Shown here: positions 13,078 to 23,525 of the stretch, one piece after another
How positions within the stretch are numbered: the stretch's first letter is position 1
Layout of the letters: every line of letters begins with the position of its first letter
DNA from: Malus domestica
Lineage: Eukaryota > Streptophyta > Magnoliopsida > Rosales > Rosaceae
Length of the DNA stretch: 64,000 bases
Reading direction: 5' to 3'
NCBI RefSeq assembly: GCF_042453785.1
Contig: NC_091674.1
Span: 3,464,001 to 3,528,000 of the forward strand
The notes under the pieces: generated by a model
The model's database searches: none
The model's input: the letters and a program-made list of their open reading frames with translations, nothing else
What the model was told of the DNA's origin: nothing
Translations under genes and position numbers: made by a program

Positions 13078-13592
13078 TGTTGATGCACAAAATCAGCGAG
13101 GACTTTGGTACAACTGAAAGTATTAAGTTTGTGACCTTCGCTAGATTGCTCCGGTCACTAGTGTGGATAAGTAAGTAAATGGATAGGGACAGGGAAGCAA
13201 ACACAAGATGTACGTGATTCACCCAGATTGGCTACGTCCATGGAGTAGAGGAGTTCTCATTAATTGTTAAGGGTTTACACAAGTACATAGGTTCAAGCTC
13301 TCATTTAGTGCGTACTAGTGAATGATTTAATACAAATGACATTAGGAAATATTGTGCGAGAATGATCTCTATTTATAGAAGAGAGTTTCTAGTTTCATTC
13401 TGACATTGACACGTGTCGTGTTGTGATTGGCTTCTGATGTTGACACGTGTCACGCTATGATTGGCTTCTGATGTCGACACGTGTCACGATGTGATTGGCC
13501 TTCTGGTTAGAGGGAAACTCTTCTGGGTCCTTGATGGTATAATGTTGACCGGTGCTCAGTAGTTTCGGGATTGGTCAAGTATGGTACAAACA
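13078..13592 (-). repeat. 3' LTR of the gag-only element (left copy)
   Basis: The minus-strand LTR begins TGTTTGTACC and ends GCATCAACA, so it has TG...CA termini. It carries CTATAAATAGAG on the minus strand (13367-13378), a good TATA box, and three GACACGTGTC palindromes at 13408, 13442 and 13476, spaced exactly 34 bp. Confidence 0.85.
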
Positions 13593-14734
13593 GTGCTCCC
13601 CTAAGTTCTCGAGTGAGGGAAGCTCCTCAGTTGGGGACTTGCAAGATCCAAGCCATTGAGTAATCACGAAACTTCTAAGTACCGAAGTGTGGTATCATTT
13701 TCACTTGCCTTATCTATCTCATACGTAGATGTGGCATCTTTTTTTGAAGTACTTTTCCTCCATCCAGGGGTGGTATCTTTAACCGATGAAGATGCACAAG
13801 GTAATGTATCAATTTCACTTGAAGCTTACTTGTAGTTTCGGGCTTGGTTAAGTGCAATAAAAAACCCTATAGTAGGAGTCCCTCAAGTCGCCGAGCCAGA
13901 AGATTTGCTGAAAGAGGTAACAGACAAGGTAAACAATCAGACTTCCAAGCAAGCAACTTAGATCGGAGGTTCGACTTCGGCTTCCGGTTAATTGTTCTCA
14001 TTCTCCTTGTGTCGTAAACAGCAACAAGGATAAGGAGAAGCAAATGGAGAATAGATGATATGAGATACTTTTGCTTTTGAAGAAGTAACTTTCCACAGGC
14101 TTATTCTTGAATAGAGCTGAAGGGTTTTTTGGTTTCCTCCAGAGTATAAGGCCGACTCAAGAATTTAAAGGTCAAAACAAGAGTGCGTTCGACCTTGATG
14201 ATATGGGATACTTTTGCTGTTGACGAAGTAATAGATGAATCGACACGTGTTCTGTTGCGCTTGTCTCCACATGCTTCCTTGTATCCTTCTCACTTGCCCT
14301 ATCTGTTCCTCAAGCAGATGTGGTATCTTTTTTGGAAGCATAAGATGTTGAAGATGAGTACTTGAGAGCAATGTCAGGTAAGTAATCATGCAAGGGGTTC
14401 CAGTCAGTTCCTGACTGGAAGCTTGATTCCAAGTGCTGACTAATTACTCTTTTTCTCCTTATCTTGCAGGTAAGAACAAGGGCAAAGGAAAAGACAGGGA
14501 AAAAGCATGATATGGGATACTCTTGCTTTTGACCCTTATGATATGAGATATTCTTGCTCTGGTATGGCTAGTTTGCATAGGTATTATTGGGGGGAAGAAG
14601 GCTGAGTATTTCAAGAGGCTTCGTTGGCAGTGCTCTCTCAGATATGAGGAAGGGTTAAGCATTTTTGCAGGTCTGCCTGTCCGTGGAGGATGAAGGTCGA
14701 CATATATAGGAGTCTCCCTAACAACAAGTAGTAA

Positions 14735-15560
14735 TGCTATTCCTTTACCCTTCTTAGTCGTAGCAATGTAGTGAGAGTTGCAAGCTTCACGTGTTTTAAC
14801 TTTGTTAGAGCACTTTGAAAAAGTGGTATGTGGTATCTGGAGAGTTGATGTTGCGTGTGAAGATTGCAGATAAGCTTTATCCAAGGAAATCTGGCTCTCG
14901 AAGTTTGGAGAGCGATGCCTCTTCGATTTTCGAACAAGCAATCATGTCAAGGATCTGGCTCTCGAGATTCGGAGAATGGTGCCTCTTCAATTTTTAAGAA
15001 AGCAATCCTGTTGGGAGTCTGGCTCTTGAGATTCGGATAGCGGTGCCTCTTCGATTTTTGAGAAAGTAATCTTGTAGGGAGTCTGGCTCTCGAGATTCGG
15101 AAGGCGGTGCCTCTTCGATTTTTGAGCAAGTAATAATGTTATTCCTTTACCCATCTTGGTCATAGCAATGTAGTGGGAGCTGCAAGCTTCACATGTTTTA
15201 ACTTTGTCAGAGTGCTTTGAAAAAATGGTCTGTGGTATCTGGAAAGCTGATGTTGCGTGTGAAGATTGCAGACAAGCTTTATCCAAGGAAATCTGGCTCT
15301 TGAAGTTTGGAGAACAGTGCTTCTTTGGTTTTCGAACAAGAAATCCTGTCAGGGATCTAGCTCTTGAGATTCAGAGAATGGTGCCTCTTCGATTTTTGAG
15401 AAAGCAATCCTGTTGGGAGTCTGACTCTTGAGATTCAGAGAGCAGTGTCTCTTCGATTTTTGAGAAAATAATCATGTTGGGAGTTTGACTCTCGAGATTC
15501 GGAGAGTGGTTTCTCTTCGATTTTTGAGCAAACAATCTTGTTGGGAGTGTTTTCTCGAAT
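14735..15560. repeat. 64-bp tandem repeats within a 402-bp duplication
   Basis: The motif CTGGCTCT and its variants recur at 14891, 14955, 15019 and 15083, then at 15293, 15357, 15421, 15485 and (decayed) 15549, always 64 bp apart. A larger block of 402 bp is duplicated: ATTCCTTTACCC followed by GTAGCAATGTAGTG near 14736 recurs near 15139. Since 64 is not a multiple of three, successive copies shift reading frame, so the array is not a conserved protein repeat. Confidence 0.9.
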
Positions 15561-16269
15561 GTGAGTAAATGTTGGGCATTTTTGCCAGTCTGCCTTAGCG
15601 CATCGAGAATACTCATGGCTGAAACGACCGGCATACTCTTGTAGTGACTCGTCTGGCTTCTGGCAAATAGTGTACAAGTCATCTGCAGAATGCAAGCGAT
15701 CGGTCTGGAAGATGTGTTGAGAGAAAACAGTTTCCTCAGTTCCTCAAATGAGTCTACTGTCTCAGGTGGAACACGGCAATACCAGTTTAGAGCTCCGCTA
15801 GAGAGGGTGGAGGGGAAGAGAAGACATCGCTATTCGTCGGTGTGCATCCGATATGCCATGGTGGACTCAAAGAGGTTAAGGTGTTCAATTGGGTCCTCCC
15901 TTCTAGTATAAAGTTGTAAACTAAGCTTTTGTTTTGTCTTCGCTTGAAGGGGGCGTCAAGGATCCTCCTTGTGAGAGGGCCAGACCTGGGTTGGTTCCAA
16001 TCAAGTATCTTGGCCTGACGTTCGGCCTCATCAGGGATACCTATGTTTTGATGATTAGCTCACTCTTCATCAGGGATACCCATGTCGAATGAAGGTGACC
16101 CTTCGTGTTGAGGGGCACCCAGATGATGGTTGATGTCCACAGGGGCAACAAACTCGTGTGTTTGAGTACACATAGTTTCGTGGAGCGTTTCAAAGAGCTT
16201 CTCATACTGCTCATGAAGAACCTCATTCTTCATTGCTATCTTGTTGTTTTGAGCTTCTAGCTCATCCAC
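15435..16269 (-). pseudogene. Decayed retrotransposon gag fragments
   Basis: Minus-strand frames carry gag-like text. At 15600-15695 there is LYTICQKPDESLQEYAGRF followed by SHEYSRC, the pattern of plant gypsy-type gag proteins (PDESL..Y..RF). At 16060-16269 a Glu/Gln-rich, probably coiled-coil stretch (MDELEAQNNKIAMKNEVLHE) resembles the N-terminal part of such gags. Stops and frameshifts separate the two, so no full gag can be read. The protein would package element RNA into particles. The call rests on motif recognition without alignment. Confidence 0.6.
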
Positions 16270-16477
16270 TTTAGCTTGAAGAGCAACCCTCTTTCCTTCT
16301 TTCTTTCGTTACTTCGCATTAGGTGCAAGAGGGGTGTCATTCTGTGTGTTGTGGCTTCCTTCGCTCCCCATGTTGGAAAGGGATGCCTGGTCAAAAGAGA
16401 GTGTACGAATGGTGGAAACCAGCTTAACAAAGCTGAAGAGAGTGAGAATAAGTGTCGTTCTCACAGACGGCGCCAAA

Positions 16478-16991
16478 TGTTGATGCACAAAATCAGCGAG
16501 GACTTTGGTACAACAGAAAGTATTAAGTTTGTGACCTTCGCTAGATTGCTCCGGTCACTAGTGTGGATAAGTAAGTAAATGGATAGGGACAGGGAAGCAA
16601 ACACAAGATGTACGTGGTTCACCCAGATTGGCTACGTCCACGGAGTAGAGGAGTTCTCATTAATTGTTAAGGGTTTACACAAGTACATAGGTTCAAGCTC
16701 TCCTTTAGTGAGTACTAGTGAATGATTTAGTACAAATGACATTAGGAAATATTGTGAGAGAATGATCTCTATTTATAGAAGAGAGTTTCTAGTTTCATTC
16801 TGACATTGACACGTGTCGTGTTGTGATTGGCTTCTGATGTTGACACGTGTCACGCTATGATTGGCTTCTGATGTCGACACATGTCACGCTATGATTGGTC
16901 TCCTGGTTGTGGGAAACTCTTCTGGGTCCTTGATGGTATAACGTTAACCAGTGCTCAGTAGTTTCGGGATCGGTCAAGTATGGTACAAACA
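16478..16991 (-). repeat. 5' LTR of the gag-only element (right copy)
   Basis: This is the partner of the left LTR and lies next to the primer binding site (16460-16477). It has the same minus-strand TATA box. The palindromes are at 16808 and 16842; the third, at 16876, has decayed to GACACATGTC. Confidence 0.85.
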
Positions 16992-17044
16992 AATAACATT
17001 GATGAAGAAATTAATTTAATGCAATCTAGAAATCACGTGGTGTA

Positions 17045-19343
17045 TGTGACGACCCGTTTCAAATATATATTTATTTTATCTCCGAAAGCGTGGAAATGTC
17101 AATTTTACCCTTGAGCGTTGGGTTGTGAAGGGATAAATGGGCTAAGAAAAATGGACCAATTGCATTATGTCCTATTTCTTTAGACCGAATGAAAAATTTG
17201 TAGGGTTGTTAGGACTAAATTTGGTAGCCCAATTGGAATTTAAGTTGGTTTATATATGTGCCCAATCTGGACCATCACACACACACACCCACGTGCAACC
17301 TTCATACTCTCTCTCTCTCTTTCGTCTTCCTCGTCCGTACAATCCGTATGTCCAATCTCCATACTAGCTTCATCTCTCACAGATTGAGCTAGTAGAGGTT
17401 GTTTTTGAGTTCCTTGCAAGCTCAGGAGTCGAGTTATACCTTTAGTTTGACATGAGGACTTCGGAAACTCGAGATACCCGAGCTCCGACAAGGGGTGCAA
17501 ATTGCTCTGTGGTGATCGCGAATGTTTCGTGGAGTTTTAAAGTTCTAGGAGGTCTTAAAACTACTTCACGAAGCTTGTAGAGGAATTTTGGAAGGTTTTG
17601 GACATCAGGACACTCAAGTTCGTTGAGTTGCAGGTGTGGTCGAACTATCGAGACTTTTTCCGGCCAGTTTCCATTGGTTTTAGGACGTAAAAGTGGTAAG
17701 ACTTTGTTCTCCTTGTCTAGAGCTTCATTTTGGTACAAATTTCATGGAATTTGGTTGAGAAATGAGTGAGATATTAAGGTTCAAAGTTTTTCCAAAAACC
17801 GGTGAGTGCAGCGGTGGCCGACGCCGGACTCCGGGGAACCAACGAAAGAGAAGGAGAACATTCCGTCAATTTCGACGGATTATGCTAACGGCGTCAGGGA
17901 AAATAAACGGAATATGTTGTTATTTAACGGAATATTCCCTAACGCCGTTAGGGAAGGCGGCTCGTGTGGCTGTGCCTTGACCGGTGCGTGAGGGCGCGTG
18001 GGAACTTAGAAATTTTTTCTAAAAATATGGGGATGTTCGTGGGGTTGAGTAGGTCACGATGATATATTAAAATACCCCAATTGAACAACATATGAGAAGT
18101 TATTTCCTAGTTTTGGTTATGTGCTTAAAATAATGTTAAAATAGTTGTTTCACATATAGGTGAGACGTTTCCAAAGGACGAGCGCAATCAAGCAAGACTT
18201 GGGGGCTACGACCCTTCCACTTATCAGTGAGTAGGCTTTTGGTTTTCAGTATATATATATACATATATATATGCTTGGTATTTTTCCCAGAAAATTTAGT
18301 TAAATGGTTTTATGTTTTGAATGCCATGCCAAATGTTTTATACTTAGAATGTGCATTTAGTAGTTGCATATATTATTGGCGGTGCTGCGAACGCTCAGAT
18401 AAGTTAGATTATAGATGTGAGTTGCATGGTTATGATTACACTTGATGCATTTAGAGCTCATAAACTTGCACCCCGGTGTTAGTGCTCCTGCCCGTGGTCA
18501 GGGCACAGTCCTTCACGTGATGTTCACCTCCCGCACCACACACTCACCTTGGATCCAAGTTAGGTGCACAGTCCTGTCGTACAGACCACTATAAATGGTT
18601 CCGACTCGTAGGTGACCCACAATTATTTGTACAGTTTTCACGTGATCGTAGCACTTGAGCGTATTTATTTACACCCAGTTCTGTCGTACAGACCACTCTA
18701 GGTGGTTCCGACTCGTGTGCAGGCATATTTGATGAGTTATAGGTTCAGCCGTACATGCCACAATAGGTAGATCCGGCTGACATATTACTTTTTATTGATT
18801 TACTTCACCTGGTTTACTTATTTCATTATGTTGAGATATTTGGCATGACATACATGTGGATTTGACTATTTCAAGTATGGTTTCGATATAGATATGTATT
18901 CTATTTTCTGGGAAATTATACGGGTTTTATGGCGATAGGTTATTACTTTTAATAAGTGAAATGGTTTTGAAAAGCTTTGTTTTTGCCCACTCACACTTTC
19001 TGTTTTGCGCCCCTCCAGTTTCTAGGTAGGTGTGCTTGTTGGTGGCTTGCGAGGAGTTGACGGCGGTTCTGACAGACTGTAATTAATGTAGGACCATCTC
19101 TCTGGTATTGTATAACTAGTATTTGTCCTGCTGGACTGCACTTTGGTTACCTATGCTCTGATTATGTGTAATCACACTTAAATCTCGTCTCTAGCACCTA
19201 TATTTTCGTCTAGTGTAAATTAGTTAAATTGGTTTTTTTTATTTACTCGTATTTTTACATCATTATCACTTCCGCACTACGCACAGGGCTACGTCACCCT
19301 CACGTGACGGTCAGCACGCCTTGATTTATGTTTGGGTGTGTCA
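17045..19343 (+). mobile_element. Solo LTR (2.3 kb) of a gypsy-like family
   Basis: It begins TGTGACGACCCG and ends GGGTGTGTCA, giving TG...CA termini. The flanking pentamers GTGTA (17040-17044) and ATGTA (19344-19348) differ at one base, consistent with an aged 5-bp target duplication. No second copy or internal domain follows, so it is a solo LTR left by recombination. It holds a hairpin array at 18489-18779. A decayed fragment of a similar LTR 3' end lies at about 42540-42907. Confidence 0.75.
18489..18779 (+). repeat. Array of imperfect hairpin repeats inside the solo LTR
   Basis: Two close repeats (18576-18605 and 18683-18712) share TGTCGTACAGACCAC and GGTTCCGACTCG, closing GTCG/CGAC stems. 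A third (18746-18779) has the same layout with the stem changed on both sides to CAGCCG/CGGCTG. A TGCCC/GGGCA hairpin (18489-18505) and the perfect palindrome CTTGGATCCAAG (18548-18559) lie upstream. Confidence 0.7.
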
Positions 19344-19420
19344 ATGTAAAATACAAAAATAAAACTTAGAAGCTCATTTTACAAATGGTTTTCAAAATCT
19401 TATGGTGTAAAGGCAGTTAA

Positions 19421-22400
19421 CCCTAATTAAAAATAAGTATAAAATTAGTCAATGCTCCAAAGTTCGAGTCTTTTGGCTCAGCAATCAGCATAGATGCTTC
19501 TTCAATATTCTTGCTCATACGACGATGATTCTAAACCTTGTGCCATTCAATTTTTTTAAAGAAGGTGGTTTTCAAACGTTTATATATATTACACACTTTA
19601 TTTATTTATTTATGATCATCAAATTGAATAAATTAAACAGAATCAATGACTATAATTATACAGAGGTGTGTAAGTAGCTAAAAAGAACGATGGATGATGG
19701 ATATTATGTTTAATTTATAATGACTGATGATTATATATATTAGCAAATTAAGTTGAGTGTTGATGTATTTAAAATAATCATATTTCAAAATTTTAAATCT
19801 TAGAGTAATTTGAGCTGTGTGGTTGCCTTCTCTAGCTCTGATTAATTAGAATTAAATATAGATAGTAACTTAATACGACATTTTCACTAATATTTTTAGT
19901 CTACCTCATAATATAGTATGTATTAGAGTTATTTAGACACAAAATTAATCATATAAGAGTAGTGTAGTCAGTTTTATATGTCCAATAAATAACATTATTG
20001 ATAGTCTTATGACATTTGAATATAGCACAATTTTGGGAGTTTTTCTAAAAAATCTAACTTTTGTGAGTTTATATTTTATCTTAATTTTTAGCATACGCCC
20101 ACGATTTAAATCTAAAGTTTACCTGTTAACAAACAAAATCTAAATTAAGTTTACCCATTTTATTGGGTACAATGAAAAGAGACAACACCAACACCAGAAC
20201 TCTAACATATACAAGACGGTGTGTGACAGTTTACCCACTTTCTCATTATATCTCTTACTGGCTAGGGGTGCAATTTGGATTTGGTCAACTCCAATCCAGA
20301 CATGTCCAGACTTCTTTCAAACTTAATTGGGAGGTTATATAATGAAGTAAAAATCCGCCTAAACTCAACGTGACCTTAACCGGATCATTTATTAGGTTGG
20401 GTTGGATTGATACATTGACCGTCTATGTCAACCCAAACTCAACTCGATTTCTAGCCTAAATTCTCTCATGTCCATCATGTTTCATATTAGATACAAGTTT
20501 TAGGACTATAATTGAATTTTGTTGGTTTTTATAGTGATAATGTTGCTTTTTACATTTCTTTTGGTTAAAGCTTTGGTATTATCTTGTTATTTTATTTTGA
20601 ACTTCGCATGCTTGAAAAATTAGAAATGGTATCCACACTGATTGGTTTAGTTTTTGTTGTGAAGGATGATGTGTAAAATTAAATTTTGAGTAGTATCGGT
20701 GTTTTTTGGTACACAATTTTGAAAATCTTGCAAAATAAGATGTTATAAGATTAAACTTGATAAAGTTGGGCAAACTCGAATCCAACCCAAGTAAGTCCAA
20801 ACCCAATTTAAACCCGAACTTGAATAACCCACATGAACCCGAACTCAATCCAAAACCGAATTATGAATGTACGTTAGGGTTAGGTTGACCATCTAACCCG
20901 CTCAATCTGCCTGGGTTGCACCATACTACTGGCATTTGATTTGAGGAATTTTCTAATATACTTCAGTTAATTCTACACTCGTTAGAATCTTTGCTAAAAA
21001 TATAATGACCAAATTTAAAAACTCCGAGAGTTTTTAATGTACTTAAGGCGCCATCTAAGAGAGTTTTTCTAGTTACATTTTCTATACTAACTTAAGTTCA
21101 CCCGCCAAAAAGTTTTAACACCTAAAGATCCAATATTAGTATATTACCCTTAAACTTTACAAAACCTACCGCCCCAGCCATCGTCCTCCCTCTCTCCCCA
21201 CCACTCTCTTACTTTCTTCTTCTTCCTCCTCCTCGTCGGATCAAAATGGATTTGAATGAGATCAAACTAAAACGATTTCAATGAAATTAAAAGCAATGTG
21301 ATGGAGCGTACAGTGGTGGTGGAGGAAGGGTGACGGAGTGCAGAGTTTTAACAACATCAGGAAATAGGTCTCACTGGGTAAGAATGCTCATAGCTGCACT
21401 GGAACATATTTTTTAGTGTTCATGCAGACAAAGAAACAGACAGCCCGCAGGCGTTAACTTGTCAAATTTGGAGAAAATCAATATCAACACATGTTTCCCC
21501 AGAAACTAATTAATGATTAGTTTGGTACTTAGTGAAATAATGACCCAACCAACACCCAACAGAAAAACACAACCACCACGAGAATACCCTCATTTTCTGA
21601 GGACATTTAATTTTTACACGAAAATTGGGACAAAAAATTAGTATAGAATTTGGTGCCAGTCGTATTTTCCTTCTTCTTTGTTTTTCCCAAAAAATAAATT
21701 TCATTAAAAAGAGAAAACGGTACAAAAGTTGAGATAGGTGGATCTAAGAGGGAGGCGAGGACTGAGAAGAAATTATATACCTTGAAAGTTGCCGTAGTAT
21801 ATAGCTCGGTTCCATTATCTATGCATATTAGGCCAATCCAAATATTACACAGAATTCCAATATAAACAAAGGAAACAAAACTTAAAAAGGCCAAAGGAAT
21901 AGGATAGCGTTTGGCATTAGAAGGGACAGTGAGACGAGATGGAATGGGATGAAATGGAAGCTCCGTGCAACGTTTAGTACGTGCAAGCTAGAACAGAACA
22001 TTTGTTCTATGCCCCGTTTTGGACAAAGTTCAAGCATATATACAACTGACTGAACCAACACATGTGTGAGCGATTGTTCTTTAACTTTTATCGCTAAATT
22101 GAGTAGCAAGAAATTACATGTTCATGTTATGATAAACAAAACTTAATACCTTTATTGTAGTTCATTAGTGAAAATAATAATCACTTCCCTTTTTATCTTT
22201 TTAATACACTCTTGTTTAATTTTATTTGTTGTTTCTGTTGGTTTGTTCATTGAGAAAAAATGATATGTGATTATTATTTTCTGTTATATTACAATGAGAG
22301 TAATTTATTCATTTCATACTAAAGACATCATTTGCAAGTGTTGAATTACCCTAGTGAATATGAGTCTCTCTTCAAACCACTACGTCTATTGTTTAGACCC

Positions 22401-22995
22401 TTTCCTTTACAATGTCCTTTTTTTTCTAGACCCTTTTGGTGCAAGAACGTTATGGTCAATCACTGTTCTATCTTAGTCCAACAGTGGACAAGAAAGTACA
22501 ATAACAACAAAGTTAAATGACCACTTATAGTTGAATTAAAATCGAACTGTGAGTATAATTTCATTATACCATATAGCCTAGGAGAATGGGACTGTAGTAG
22601 TAATATCATTTATAATAATAAAAATTGAGGTACCAATGAGTTGCTTTTCGTGTTCGAAGGGCCTAGTTATTCAAGTCAATTTAAGGCACCTTAAATGGAG
22701 CATGATGTAATTGAGACAGGCTTTACTTATACCAACTACCAACCATGGCCCATATCAATCCATTTACGTACCCGGCATTTGCATTTATTTGGGCTTTTAT
22801 CTTTGCTATTTAAAAAGGGAAATGTTATTGGCACTCCAACAATATTATTTTGCATTTCAAACTTTCTATAATTAGAAAGAAAATTGCATTTGTGAGGAGG
22901 TGTAGAATGAAACTCCTTATGCATATTTGAATCTTGGTTGCCGAGTTCAAAAGAAGCGTGGGATTTGAGTGATTTTCTGGCCTAGAAAAGGGAAA
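19421..22995. other. Gene-free AT-rich intergenic DNA
   Basis: No gene is supported. A segment at about 20272-20925 starts GGGGTGCAA and ends TTGCACC, with inner repeats of GGTTGGGTTGG and its inverse, and is probably an old TIR element. Frames at 21510-22109 are short and unrecognised. A polypyrimidine stretch at 21180-21235 precedes an ATG but leads to no lasting frame. Confidence 0.4.
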
Positions 22996-23003
22996 AAAGA
23001 ATA

Positions 23004-23158
23004 GAGATTATATTTACACACCCCAAATTACTTCTCTCACATTCTTTTAATTTTTTAATTTTTTATTTTATCAAGTGTTAGTGGTGTGTAGAATATCTAA
23101 AAAATATTTAAAAATAATAAAGTGTGGCATGTAATTTGGGTTGTGTGAATATAATCTC
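23004..23158. mobile_element. MITE, family B copy 1
   Basis: The ends GAGATTATATTTACACACC and GTGTGAATATAATCTC are inverse. The core includes CAAATTACTTCT and TAATTTGGGT. A sister copy lies at 29351-29497. Confidence 0.7.
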
Positions 23159-23228
23159 TCAAGAAGAAAAAGAAGTGAACTTTAGAGTGTGGAAAACAAA
23201 GGAGTGAAATTTAGCTACCCCTTAGGAG

Positions 23229-23525
23229 CAAAATACGCTTGTCCTTTGTCGCCTTCGTAGCCCAGACCTTGGACTGGGGTGGAGAGGACAACATGCTCAC
23301 CATTGACAGAGCGAGGACAACGAGGAAAACGGATCTTTGTGGAGAGAGAGAGAGAGGACGATTCGAATGTTGAGCCACAGGAGGAGGACAAGGTATTTGT
23401 TGGAAGAGATGACGATTCGAATGTCGAGCCACATGAGGAGGCCAAGGTATTTCTTGGAAATTTAGCTTTTGATGTTGATAATTAGAAATTGGCTAAGTTT
23501 TTTTAAAGGGCTGGAATTGTCAGGT
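23229..23525 (+). pseudogene. Fragment of a chloroplast RNA-binding protein gene (cp31/cp29 type)
   Basis: Translated pieces match the region before and at the start of the first RNA-recognition motif of nuclear-encoded chloroplast ribonucleoproteins. They read LSFVAFVAQTLDWGGED, then an acidic stretch, then EEAKVFLGNLAFDVDN followed by KLAKFF and RAGIV. In intact relatives the last part is the first beta strand (VFVGNLPYDVDS) and helix of the motif. Here there is a frameshift between the DWGGED part and the acidic part, a TAG after DVDN and a TAA after AKFF. A 54-bp segment is duplicated in tandem inside the acidic part (DDSNVEP twice). It is a dead partial copy; no second RNA-recognition motif follows. 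Confidence 0.7.

Larger units (their letters stand above)
13078..16991 (-). mobile_element. Non-autonomous LTR retrotransposon with gag remnant only
   Basis: Two direct repeats of 515 and 514 bp (13078-13592 and 16478-16991) start TGTTGATGC and end GGTACAAACA on the plus strand. They differ at about 18 sites by my count. The element reads on the minus strand: the 5' LTR is on the right, followed by TTTGGCGCCGTCTGTGAG (16460-16477), a TGGCGCC-type primer binding site. A purine-rich tract, AGGGGAGCA, precedes the left LTR. The interior of about 2.9 kb has only decayed gag-like frames. No protease, reverse transcriptase, RNase H or integrase is visible, so it must have moved with enzymes from another element. 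A clear 5-bp target duplication was not found. Confidence 0.85.
12762..19420. mobile_element. Old fold-back/TIR element split by two LTR insertions
   Basis: The left end (from about 12762, GGTTAACTGCATTTTACAC then ATAAGGTTT) is matched in inverse by the right end (about 19385-19420, ATGGTGTAAAGGCAGTTAACC). Deeper in, the left arm around GAATTAGACGTTAAGTGTTG pairs with CAGCATTTAACATCTAATTAG just before 13078. Removing the insertions at 13078-16991 and 17045-19343 leaves a fold-back element of about 450 bp without coding sequence. It is therefore the oldest of the three nested layers. Confidence 0.65.

Noticed and set aside
14459..15682. Several overlapping minus-strand frames with similar text (KSKRHRSPNLESQ-type, KIEEAPLSESRE-type)
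   Set aside because: They are the three frames of the 64-bp tandem repeat rather than independent genes.
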